DNA of 15,865 bases, from positions 1 to 15,865 of the forward strand of contig JAHBMJ010002797.1 of the NCBI GenBank assembly GCA_018398765.1, in the 5' to 3' direction. This document shows, one piece after another, positions 8,064 to 15,713 of this stretch. Position numbers and translations under genes: made by a program. Source of the stretch: Chromera velia. Taxonomy: Eukaryota; Sar; Chromeraceae. The notes below the pieces were generated by a model. That model was not told the DNA's origin and did no database searches. It was given only the letters and a program-made list of their open reading frames with translations. The stretch's first letter is position 1. Each line of letters begins with the position of its first letter.

Positions 8064-8526
8064 GTGGGTATTCAGGTGTTAAGGTAGGAAGGCAAGTCGG
8101 TAGGTAGGTCCCTGAGAAAAAATTCTGTTTGAAACGGAGGAAAAGGGCGACATTCCAGAGGAACATTTGCGAGTTTTAGACTGCATAAGAAGAAATGCTG
8201 TCAGAAAAGCGTGTAACTGACGGGAACTTGAAAAGTAGAGGTCTTAGTATGATTTCCCTCTTTTTGTTGCTGGGATTCGTCATCTTGATGGAAAGTTCAT
8301 CAGAGAGAAAAAAAACGCTGTTGTTTTTGTGTCAGAAACTTCTCCATCCCCATACGAAATGATTTTCTCCCATGGAATTCTCTTCATTTTTGTTTCTCCT
8401 TTCCTCCTTCCTTCCTGTTGTCCCTAGCTGCCTCCTTCCCCGCTTTTCTCTTCTCCCACAATCCTTGCTTCCAATCGCTTATTCCTTCTTGTGTCTTTTT
8501 CCTTCTTTCTGTCCGATCCTCTTCAG
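8064..8526 (+). other. Intron with long pyrimidine tract
   Basis: The donor is GTGGGT, followed by GGTAGGTAGGT. The last 150 bases (8380-8526) are almost all C and T, ending GATCCTCTTCAG. Long plus-strand frames here (Ser/Phe/Leu/Pro only) are tract translations. Confidence 0.65.
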
Positions 8527-8772
8527 TCGTAGGTCTCCCAGAAGACGTTGTGGAAGCAAGCGAGGATCAGAAAGAACTGATTGTGGAAAGGCTGACGATC
8601 CATAGGGCGGGTCACTACAAGATGTGCTGGTGCGCGGACCAAACTGACGAAGAACGGTGCTCGCCCATGATGGACGGCACCTTTGCCCGCGGGTACGAGT
8701 CTCTGCTAGGCTCAGGGGACGCATCAGACCCCGACAGTGCGAGGGACCACTACGTGGATATCTACGTGGCAG
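8527..8772 (+). CDS. Exon: CWC module 4 (symmetric 1-1 exon)
   Basis: This exon is 246 nt, or 82 codons. It reads VVGLPEDVVEASEDQKELIV, then RAGHYKMCWCADQTDEERC, ends HYVDIYVA, and leaves G before GTCTGT. The acidic half (SGDASDPDSARD) precedes the terminal beta-like strand. G-x-Y-K-M-C-W-C is the clearest version of the recurring motif. The next exon restores Gly and begins GP. Confidence 0.8.
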
Positions 8773-8885
8773 GTCTGTCGGTCGGTTGCTTGGTCGGTCG
8801 GTTGTTTGAAGGTCTGGTTGCGTGCTGTTTGGTGAGGTGCATGCTTGATTGGTTCCTTGGTTGGTTGGCTCATTGGTTGGCGGCT
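8773..8885 (+). repeat. GTCG/GTTG degenerate tetranucleotide repeat after a splice donor
   Basis: The intron opens GTCTGTCGGTCGG and carries further GGTCGGTCGG and TTGGTTGGTT runs to about 8885. As at 1176, 4378 and 14061, the repeat unit resembles the donor itself. The rest of the intron to 9045 is ordinary. Confidence 0.7.
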
Positions 8886-9045
8886 ATGTTTCGTTTCGAC
8901 CCGGCATTTTCGTGTTTTTTCTTTTTTTCTCTCTGTGTGTGCATTCTTTTGGATTGGCTCTTCACACCATTTTGTGTACGTCGATATTGTACAGGCTTAG
9001 CCTATGGCAAGAATGGAAAGCGACATGCCTTTCACCTCTTTGCAG

Positions 9046-9507
9046 GACCACACGTTTCAGAGAAGCCGACCCTCGCGGTGCAGACACTTGTGGAGAACGC
9101 TGCCGGAGAGACACTGCAGAAACGGACATTCCCCCTCACAGTGAATTTGACATCTGCCAAGCCAGTTGTGGAAGAGCGGGGCCTGGACGTTTTGACGAAC
9201 CAGACGGACTTTGTGTTCTTCACGCTTTCCGATAACGACTGTTTCAACATCAGTCAGGGTCTTGCCAGTCAGCCCGCCAGCTCGTACAGCTCCAAAGACT
9301 ACCTTTCCATGGACACCCCCAAGACCACTAAAGGAACACCATTGGACCTCTTCGATGCAGCCGACAACGTCACAGGGGTTGACGCACGCCTTACCTACAG
9401 TGCCGACGCCTACTTTCCCTATCCGAAGCAAATCCAGATGTGTTGGTGCTTTGATGGTACGGACAAAATAGACTGCTCGGTCACCGTGGGCGACACGCTC
9501 ATCAGAG
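9046..9507 (+). CDS. Exon: CWC module 5, full module in one symmetric exon
   Basis: This exon is 462 nt (154 codons) between phase-1 introns. It reads GPHVSEKPTLAVQTLVENA, then TFPLTVNLTSAKPVVEE, DFVFFTLSDNDCFNISQG, and near the end QIQMCWCFDGTDKIDC and GDTLIRG. Four N-x-S/T sites (NLT, NQT, NIS, NVT) indicate a secretory-pathway protein. An acceptor at 8995 (TTGTACAG) would add 17 in-frame residues. I prefer 9046 because other modules start with GP at the same place. Donor G|GTCAGC. Confidence 0.8.
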
Positions 9508-9869
9508 GTCAGCATGAGAGTCAGGAAGGGGTGACCGAACTTCCACAACAGCGCAGACTTTGTGGATCTTATTCCCTGTCGTCCATACTTTCAGCAGAGG
9601 TCTGCGGGTAGTCCTCTTTTCTGTTCCTTCTTGGCACTTATTGCAGTCATTTACACATTTTTGTGGTCTTTGTCAAGACTCTTGCAAGGGAACTGAAGGA
9701 CGTACAGAAAAGTGACGAAAGGCCAACACAGATTAAAAAGGGACTGTTGTTTTAGGTCGACCTTGGTGAACGACAGAGGCTACTCAGTGGTTTCTACCAT
9801 CAATTTACCGTTAGCGTGTCTGCAAGATTTCGTTCACCGTTGATCGACTGGACGAGTGAGTGCGTGCAG
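9508..9869 (+). other. Intron
   Basis: The donor is GTCAGC. The acceptor GAGTGAGTGCGTGCAG lacks a pyrimidine tract. No gene or repeat is seen. Confidence 0.6.
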
Positions 9870-10064
9870 GTCTGCCCACGATGAACGTCCACAGATGGTT
9901 CGCGGAAGAGTCACCCCTCCACAGAACGCCCTACCTCATGCCTGCAAAGAACAATTTCGCCCACTACGGTCCCTCCCCCCCCAGATATTGGTCCAAACTG
10001 AAAACACCAGAGGACCCCTCGACCCCGAGCCCCGCAAGCAGGAGGCTTCAAGAAAACGAAGAAG
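9870..10064 (+). CDS. Exon: Pro-rich linker (symmetric 1-1 exon)
   Basis: This exon is 195 nt, or 65 codons. It reads GLPTMNVHRWFAEESPLHRT, then HYGPSPPRYWSKLKTPEDP and STPSPASRRLQENEE, leaving G before GTAAGA. There are no cysteines. The composition, rich in Pro, Ser and charged residues, suggests an extended linker. RRLQE near the end matches the RxLxE pattern used as a processing site in some apicomplexan exported proteins. Five residues match easily by chance. Confidence 0.7.
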
Positions 10065-10552
10065 GTAAGACAGACCTACTCCTGGCTGGACAAGGGAGAA
10101 AGCTTCAAATAGACTTGACCACAGATGGAAATGAGGAGCGTAACGTGTTCGGTGCGTTTTGTCTTCGAACTTTCATTGCGTTCTCTGTGCATGTTTGTCT
10201 CTCTGTGCACTTCTCTGTGTGTCCATCTTGTCACTGACCATCGTCTCCACTGCGTGCCCAGGTTCCTCCAGCTGTCAGTGGGGAACGGGTCCACTTATTT
10301 CTGCATAGATCTCTGTTTCTTTCTTTCGCTCCCCTTCAACTTTCTTTCGTTCGCTGCCAGACAGACATCATCCCTTCCATTTCATCCTGCCATGTTAGAG
10401 CTTTCCTATATCCTAATTCCTCGTCGTGATCACCATTCCTTTCTTTCAAAAACATGCCAGAGGCTGCAGAACGTGAATTCAGAACGTGCGCGATTTGTTC
10501 ATCTCCTAGTTTTGGTTTCGTTCAGCCGCCCCTCATGCTTCCCTGCATGCAG
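10065..10552 (+). other. Intron
   Basis: The donor is GTAAGA and the acceptor is CTTCCCTGCATGCAG. CT-rich stretches occur near 10310-10350. No gene is seen. Confidence 0.6.
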
Positions 10553-10769
10553 ACACACAGGAGGACTCGGACGGACTAGAGACAGATCCTGATGCTGAGA
10601 AACTGATAGAAAAGGACACGCAAGATAAAGAGGAGCTGGAGGAGCAAGAAGGCAGGCAATCGGTTGTCGATTATGGAGGAAAAGAAGAGGGTGCGGAGAG
10701 ACGAAGACTCTCCAGTCACATCCGAGAGACTCCCGAGCAATTGCTGACCTACCTCGGTGCTGATGGCAA
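10553..10769 (+). CDS. Exon: acidic linker
   Basis: The phase-1 entry gives Asp, then TQEDSDGLETDPDAEKLIEK, DKEELEEQEG, KEEGAERRRLSS and TPEQLLTYLGADG. The first 50 residues are strongly acidic and helix-favouring, without cysteine, unlike the rest of the protein. The donor AA|GTGGTA at 10770 is weak, but it alone matches the phase of exon 10850. Using GTGTCA at 10787 would put the next exon out of frame. Confidence 0.6.
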
Positions 10770-10849
10770 GTGGTACTATCACCAAGGTGTCAGTTCAAAC
10801 TTGCAGCAAACACGTTTTTTTTGACATTCTTAGTTTCGTCTGGAAGCAG

Positions 10850-11020
10850 GGAGGTCGCTTCAAGAAAATTCTTGTCCAAACTCTTCCAAGTTGCGCCGCG
10901 CCCTGTATGTCAGAAGACGCTGATGGTTCGGGAGTATGAACAAAATTTCACACGCTGGTTTGTCGATCGCCTCATCTACTCAGATTCATACACGCTGCTT
11001 ATCGTTACAAAGGATCTAGC
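10850..11020 (+). CDS. Exon: module 6 segment
   Basis: It reads (K)EVASRKFLSKLFQVAP..., then CQKTLMVREYEQNFTRWF and DSYTLLIVTKDLA, up to GC|GTGAGT. The sequence is clearly protein-like, with one N-F-T site. The strong donor leaves GC, which I cannot match to exon 11202 (phase 0). A weaker donor at 11004 (ATC|GTTACA) would leave phase 0 and join directly. The end is therefore either 11003 or 11020 with a missed exon between. Confidence 0.6.
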
Positions 11021-11166
11021 GTGAGTGAGTTCCTCTCCCACGCTGACACTCTTGCGCTCACCCATTTTTGAAACGAATTGCACCTCATTTTCGCTTCATC
11101 TCTTCAAGAATCCGGTGGCAAAGAATTCTGCGAAATGGAATTCATGAACAGTCAGACTGACAGATC

Positions 11167-11194
11167 GATGGATGGATGGATGGATGGATGGATG
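11167..11194 (+). repeat. (GATG)n tetranucleotide repeat
   Basis: This is a run of GATG units directly upstream of the acceptor GGGTGCAG (11201). It replaces the usual pyrimidine tract. Confidence 0.9.
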
Positions 11195-11201
11195 GGTGCA
11201 G

Positions 11202-11462
11202 GCCTGGCGACCGTGGATGAGACTGAAAGAGAAAGACGGCGGATGGGACATTTCAGGAAGCAGCGCTCCCTCAGCACACACGGCGCCCTTCCTTAGAGCA
11301 GACAGAGTGGCGGTGTTTGCAGATCCTCACACATGCGGTCAGAATGAGACTTCCTGGCCTTTTCTGGACCCCTTCAGAAATCACGCTGCAGGAGATGACG
11401 TCATTGCGGACGCGAAGAGTCTGGCGAGTGCGTACGTGACCACTCAGTGGTCAGAATCGAAG
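11202..11462 (+). CDS. Exon: module 6 segment
   Basis: The open frame is AWRPWMRLKEKDGGWDISG, then FLRADRVAVFADPHTCGQ, NETSWPFLDPFRNHAAG and SLASAYVTTQWSESK. There are two candidate phase-0 donors: TAC|GTGACC at 11436 and AAG|GTTGGC at 11463. Either joins exon 11760 in frame, and I list the longer one. The 5' boundary (TGCAG at 11201) is in phase 0. Later acceptors inside would need phase 1. Confidence 0.55.
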
Positions 11463-11759
11463 GTTGGCTCTTAGATGCCTTTTGAACTGTGCTCATCGAA
11501 AGGAGAACAAACACAGCAAGCGTTCCTACAAAATTCAAAAATTTGCCTCACAAAAAACTCCGATTCGAAGCAAATCGGCGTGCCCAATAAACTTCGTCAT
11601 GCCGATAGCTTTGAGTCGCACGTGCTTTCTGTGAAGTGGTCGCTTCATTTCTCTCCTCTACCGTAACGCCTTCCCCGGCTTACGTGGCTACTCTTAATTT
11701 AATTCTGCGGGCTCTCCGACGTATCCACATGCATGCATGAGATGTGTGAGTGAATGCAG
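11463..11759 (+). other. Intron
   Basis: The weak donor is GTTGGC and the acceptor is GAGTGAATGCAG. It contains GCATGCATGC near 11730. Nothing else is seen. Confidence 0.5.
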
Positions 11760-11846
11760 AACTCAATTTTTGCGCGTCAAGGATGGATTCATATAGAGCA
11801 GCACATATGGACTTCGTTTCTCGTTTGGAGCGTCGAGAAGTATCAG
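11760..11846 (+). CDS. Exon: segment before CYC motif, module 6
   Basis: This exon is 87 nt (29 codons), phase 0 to 0. It reads NSIFARQGWIHIEQHIWTSF and ends VWSVEKYQ at CAG|GTCGGT. EKYQ followed by DMVVCYC in the next exon mirrors GRFK followed by ICYW at 14742/14943, so an intron sits at the same place before the motif in two modules. Confidence 0.65.
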
Positions 11847-12425
11847 GTCGGTTTCTTTGTCTGAAAGTCCATCGGCCTCTCAGTCTGTCTGTCTGTCTGC
11901 CTGTCTGTCTGTCTGTCTGTATGTATGTATGTATGTATGTATGCAGGAAAGAAAAGACGATATATTTATGTCTATATGTACTTATGTATCTTCTTGTCTC
12001 GTAACGTCCGGGTGTCTTGGTCTCTTTCTCCATGTCTATCAGTATGCCCATCTTTGCGTGTGGCGGTTTTCTTCATCTGGTGGTATCTTGGTCTACCTCG
12101 TTTGATCTGGTCATACATTCCATTGTGTGTCTGTCTTTCTGTCTAACCGCCTGCCTGCCTGCCTGCCTCTTAGTCGGAAATCTTGCATGTCGAATTAAAG
12201 CATCGACGGTGAATTTATTTGGGGCTTTGCTTAATTCGTACTGCAAAGAATACCCGGCTTTGCTTGCGCCCTCATTGGCTTGCTACTTTGATATTGATAT
12301 TTTAAAAAGAGACCGCAGGCTTTTCAAAAGGAAACTTTGTTCTCTATTCCCTGTGACCAGTGAGCATCTGTTTGAGTGTGAGAATGTGTATGACTTACGT
12401 AGAGATATATGCGTGTGTGTTTCAG
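11847..12425 (+). other. Intron with TCTG/TATG repeats
   Basis: The donor is GTCGGT. Tetranucleotide runs lie at 11883-11942 and about 12146-12170. The acceptor is GTGTGTGTTTCAG. No gene is seen in the rest. Confidence 0.65.
11883..11942 (+). repeat. (GTCT)n followed by (GTAT)n tetranucleotide repeat
   Basis: A compound run of GTCT units turns into GTAT units. A related GCCT run lies at 12146-12170. Confidence 0.95.
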
Positions 12426-12516
12426 GACATGGTCGTCTGTTACTGTCCGGGTACTCTGTACTCTTGCGAAAAGGCAGGGGACTTCGCTTTTTACGTGGGC
12501 AAGCTCGGTACAGCAG
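12426..12516 (+). CDS. Exon: CYC motif of module 6
   Basis: It reads DMVVCYCPGTLYSCEKAGDF, then AFYVGKLGTA and a left-over G before GTGGGT. V-C-Y-C and the terminal strand ending in Gly follow the same order as CWCADQ...DIYVAG and CWCFDG...TLIRG. Entry in phase 0 and exit in phase 1. Confidence 0.8.
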
Positions 12517-12945
12517 GTGGGTATCTGAATCAGTTGCTTTGCGTGCGTCTTGATCTCTGTCTCGGTGCATCTTTGTTTTTTTATGTGTTTGAGAGAGACA
12601 TGTCGACAGAGAGACAGAGAGAGAGAGAGAATGGAAAAGACGTATGTTTGGGAATCATGCGGAATGTGTCTGTGCGGTGGAATAAGTCACATTGGGGCGG
12701 AACAGAAAAGGATGACTCGTCCTGAGCACTTTCTTGACGAGAGGTCTTCGACGCCATTTCAAAATGAAGACGCACTTGGTCACGCACGGAAGGAAAAGAC
12801 CGACTCTCAAGCTAGGACGCAAAAAGTTAGATGTGGATAACCGGGTGCTATCAGGATATCGATCAATCAGACCAAGTCGATCCAGAAACACACACCAATC
12901 ACATTCTTGAGACGCATGTTCTCCCCTTCCTCTTCCCCCCTGCAG
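12517..12945 (+). other. Intron
   Basis: The donor is GTGGGT. A GA-rich tract lies at 12591-12632, and the acceptor CCTCTTCCCCCCTGCAG has a good pyrimidine tract. No gene is seen. Confidence 0.6.
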
Positions 12946-13437
12946 GCCCTCAATACCGCGCAATCTTCTCCCGGCCCCATCAGCCTCTAGCTGTGCACAT
13001 GCACTTCAACGTGCGGGAGGAGGAGATCGTAAACAAAGCATATTATTGGCCAGGCAACACCTTTCAGTTTCGTCTCATCGACCTTGGTGAGGACTGCATT
13101 AGCGACGACCTCGACTGGCACGCCAGCAAGCTCATTGGCGCCCTCTGGTATTGTGATCCGGAACGGTGCACACCAACGGGCTGCGTCAATCCGACGGTTG
13201 ACACCTGTACCCCCCGCACTCCTGCTGACTTCACCGACACGTTCAAGCAGGGAACTGAAGAGACGGAACTGAACCAGCAACTCATCAATGTGCCCTTCGT
13301 CTTGTGGGGACGCATTTTCCCAGACATCAAAGTTACAAAACCGGTGGCTGTGTGCTACAATGATAGAGATGCGGGCGCTGCACACCCGACTTGGGAGTAC
13401 CATAGCAAAGCCAGGGTGGCAGATATTCTCATTCGAG
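12946..13437 (+). CDS. Exon: module 7, full module in one symmetric exon
   Basis: This is the longest clean exon: 492 nt, 164 codons, phase 1 to 1. It starts GPQYRAIFSRPHQPLAVHMH, then FRLIDLGEDCISDDLDW, a Cys cluster WYCDPERCTPTGCVNPTVDTC, GRIFPDIKVTKPVAVCYN, and ends ARVADILIR plus G before GTCGGT. IFPDIK...AVCYN...DILIRG lines up with YFPYPK...MCWCFDG...TLIRG of module 5. The CxC has become CYN, so the second Cys of the motif is lost, while a new Cys cluster has been gained. Confidence 0.85.
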
Positions 13438-13727
13438 GTCGGTGTGGTTTCATTCTGTTAGATTGTGTTGTCAACGCTCTAGCTTTCTTTTTGTCCACCA
13501 AAACCTCGTTTGACAATTTCGGTTTTCATGTCTTCACATGCAGTCGCTCAGCGATCACGTACCGGAATTTTGCTTCTTACGACAGGGTGGTTCAAATATT
13601 GCCTCTTAGAGTCCATCTATCTATTTGCCTTGTGTCTGTGGTAATCTGTTCGGCTGTTTCTGTTTCTCTGTTAGTCTCTCGACCTCACTTTCTCTTGCCC
13701 TCTCTCTCTCTCTCTCTTTTTTTTTTT

Positions 13728-13766
<39 letters not shown>

Positions 13767-13893
13767 CTATGTTACGTATCCGTCGGATTTATTTATTATC
13801 AATAGAAGCATGACACCAGCATTAAGATATGATGGACTTTCAGTTCCTCTCCCCTCTCCTGCCCACTCCCCCCCCTTCCACGCATGCATGCAG
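13438..13893 (+). other. Intron with CT/T/GT compound tract
   Basis: The donor is GTCGGT. The compound microsatellite at 13699-13760 is listed separately. The acceptor is CACGCATGCATGCAG. No gene is seen. Confidence 0.65.
13699..13760 (+). repeat. (CT)n-T(n)-(GT)n compound microsatellite
   Basis: A CT run, a T run of about 14 and a GT run lie back to back. Confidence 0.95.
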
Positions 13894-14060
13894 GACCCAT
13901 ATGGGAAGGGCCCAGCACTGCCGGGGTCCCTCGGGACCTCACCTTCCCCGACGGCCTCCCGACAACCTTCAGCCCCTTCCGAGTTCGCCTCTATGGGACT
14001 GGGTTCCTCCCCACCTCCCACATCATCTTCATTCCAGACACAGACAATTGCGGACAACTG
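13894..14060 (+). CDS. Exon: start of module 8
   Basis: The phase-1 entry restores Gly: GPIWEGPSTAGVPRDLTFPD, then TFSPFRVRLYGTGFLPTSHI and IIFIPDTDNCGQL, phase 0 at CTG|GTCAGT. The GP start and FRVRLYG-T-G-F-L strand pattern suggest an Ig-like or IPT-like beta sandwich (inference). CGQ resembles CGQ in exon 11202. Confidence 0.75.
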
Positions 14061-14144
14061 GTCAGTCAGTCAGTCAGTCAGTCAGTCAGTCAGTCAGTCA
14101 GTCCAGTCAGTCAGTCAGTCAGTCAGTCAGTCAGTCAGTCAGTC
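14061..14144 (+). repeat. (GTCA)n repeat beginning exactly at the splice donor
   Basis: About 20 units with one interruption near 14103 begin at the first intron base. Each unit recreates GTCAGT. The remainder of the intron to 14230 is pyrimidine-rich before GTTCCTGCAG. Confidence 0.95.
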
Positions 14145-14230
14145 TTAGCCTCCATCGCGGTTCGCATTTGTCCACTCACCCATTTCACCTCTTCTTTCCT
14201 TCTCCTGCTTCTTGTTTCTTGTTCCTGCAG

Positions 14231-14295
14231 GTTCCAAAATACAAAGAGGAGAGGGAAAAGCCCCTCGTGCTGAAAAGAGGACTCGATCTGGCAGA
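14231..14295 (+). CDS. Exon: short charged segment of module 8
   Basis: It reads VPKYKEEREKPLVLKRGLDL, then A and GA before GTGAGT. The strong acceptor TTCTTGTTCCTGCAG and the in-phase link to 14060 support it. Confidence 0.65.
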
Positions 14296-14418
14296 GTGAG
14301 TGAATGAGCGTATACACGCTTCCATGTACACACACACACGTCTATATATACATATACACATACATGGATACACAAGCACAACCACACTGACTGGCTCCAT
14401 CTGGTTCTGGACCGACAG

Positions 14419-14485
14419 AAGCTTCGACAGATGGCGACGAGCAGTCACGCAGAAGTACCAAGTCAGAGAGGCACTTCATCTCAAC
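14419..14485 (+). CDS. Exon: module 8 segment (ends uncertain)
   Basis: The acceptor ACCGACAG has an A that completes Glu. It reads SFDRWRRAVTQKYQVREALH, then LN at AAC|GTAGAG, phase 0, which joins exon 14650 in frame. Another option ends at 14453 (AA|GTACCA) and joins a TGCAG acceptor before 14624 in a different phase. Both keep the frame EADRIEAATG open. Confidence 0.45.
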
Positions 14486-14649
14486 GTAGAGAAGGCAAGA
14501 TCTCCTGTCTCCTCCTATGCGTCTGCCCGCCTATGCGCCGAACGTTGAAGCTCTGCTTTGAAGAGCGCATGGTGGTCATTCATGTTCCTGCGCCCTTTTC
14601 TCTAACGGATACGTGCAGACTAGACACCATCGGTGTTCCTTCTGTCCAG

Positions 14650-14742
14650 GAGGCCGACCGAATTGAGGCCGCCACTGGGTATAGACCTGAGGAAGTACTC
14701 ACCTTCAAGCCGATGTATGTCAGAGATCCGGGAAGATTCAAG
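14650..14742 (+). CDS. Exon: module 8 segment before CYW motif
   Basis: This exon is 93 nt, phase 0 to 0. It reads EADRIEAATGYRPEEVLTFK, then PMYVRDPGRFK at AAG|GTGGGT. An alternative start after TGCAG at 14623 would prepend LDTIGVPSVQ. YVRDPGRFK followed by ICYW is equivalent to VWSVEKYQ followed by DMVVCYC in module 6. Confidence 0.65.
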
Positions 14743-14942
14743 GTGGGTGGGTCTACTGCAAGGTTCCGTGTGTCTGTTTCGATACTTGCTTCACTTTTGT
14801 ATCTCGATCACTTCTCTCGTCCGATAAGTTTTCCCCTCGTCTGGCTTCTTCGTGTCTATCTCTCGTTCTGTCTGTCTGTTCAACGATACAGAGAGATACA
14901 AAGAAAGAAGCAGAAAGTCTGTCTAGCTGCGGATGTGTGCAG

Positions 14943-15100
14943 ATCTGCTACTGGGACGGGGACGAAGTTGCCCTCGACTACAAGAAGGTCTACAGGGTCT
15001 CCAACGCCCGGGAGGTCGATCCCTACAATCCGAGCTCGCTGAACAACCCCAACTACTGCCCTCCCTTGAATATTGCAGCCCGGTCATCGACCGAGGAAAA
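14943..15100 (+). CDS. Exon: CYW motif of module 8
   Basis: The acceptor is GGATGTGTGCAG. It reads ICYWDGDEVALDYKKVYRV, then DPYNPSSLNNPNYCPPLN and ARSSTEE, leaving AA before GTCAGT at 15101. That donor gives the phase required by exon 15282 (AA|G, Lys). GTAGGT at 15105 would not. The second Cys of CxC is replaced by Trp or shifted. Confidence 0.75.
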
Positions 15101-15281
15101 GTCAGTAGGTGGGGAAGCGAGTGAGTGAGTGAGGGTGTCAGTGTTTCGGTTTCTGTCGGAAGATTCCCGTTCTGCAAGGCGGGTGGGATGTCTCTGTGTT
15201 CCTTTGTTTTGCTCTCTGCGGACGTTTCTATTCCTTTGTTAGGGCGTTTCCATCTTTTTTCGATTCCTCTTTTGTTTGCAG

Positions 15282-15441
15282 GACTTATGTGTCCTTTGAG
15301 GAATGCAAATACGACCAGACCGCCTTGTGGAACGTTGAGGTTTCGGGGCCCTACAATCCTCAGGCAGAAACGTTCAAGCGGGCAGCGAAGGGGGCGTTTG
15401 AGATGGTCATCAGAGGACATCACCTTCCAGCTTCGGGGTCG
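15282..15441 (+). CDS. Exon: module boundary 8/9
   Basis: The acceptor is CCTCTTTTGTTTGCAG. It reads (K)TYVSFEECKYDQTALWNVE, then VSGPYNPQAETFKRAAKG and FEMVIRGHHLPASGS, phase 0 at TCG|GTCAGC. VSGPYNPQ looks like the AAG/GPYPG module start, here without an intron at the edge. The donor GTCGGT at 15438 is also possible but leaves the wrong phase for exon 15513. Confidence 0.65.
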
Positions 15442-15452
15442 GTCAGCGGATG

Positions 15453-15494
15453 TGTGTGTGTGCGTGCGTGCGTGTGTGTGTGTCTGTGTGTGTG
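15453..15494 (+). repeat. (GT)n/(GTGC)n repeat in short intron
   Basis: A TG-rich run fills most of the 71-nt intron between 15441 and 15513. Confidence 0.85.
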
Positions 15495-15512
15495 ATCGCA
15501 TGTGGTTTTCAG

Positions 15513-15649
15513 GAGGGCAGGGTTGGGCTTTCTCATATTGACTTTGACATCTTGGAATTCTGCTTTCTTAAAAAGCCTGTCCACACCCTCCAATATCCAC
15601 CAAGCGGCATCCGATTTCCGGTGCACAGAAGAAAAGAGAATACATGGGC
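15513..15649 (+). CDS. Exon: module 9 segment (3' end uncertain)
   Basis: It reads EGRVGLSHIDFDILEFCFLK, then KPVHTLQYPPSGIRFP and ENTW, leaving GC before GTCTGT at 15650. That phase fits the next exon. An overlapping frame at 15621-15710 reads REYMGVCYTPTETN, which looks like a CYC-type motif but has no clean in-phase exit. The donor choice is therefore uncertain. Confidence 0.45.
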
Positions 15650-15713
15650 GTCTGTTATACGCCGACCGAGACCAACAGTGACACAGTGTTCTTTAAACAT
15701 GAGTCTGATGCAG

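Noticed and set aside
8372-8605. Ser/Phe/Pro-rich open frame resembling a signal peptide
   Set aside because: It comes from the pyrimidine tract before the acceptor at 8526, and its composition is only that of C and T codons.
13829-14299. Open frames reading Ser-Gln-Ser-Val repeats through the GTCA array
   Set aside because: They are repeat translation. The exon clearly ends at the donor at 14061.
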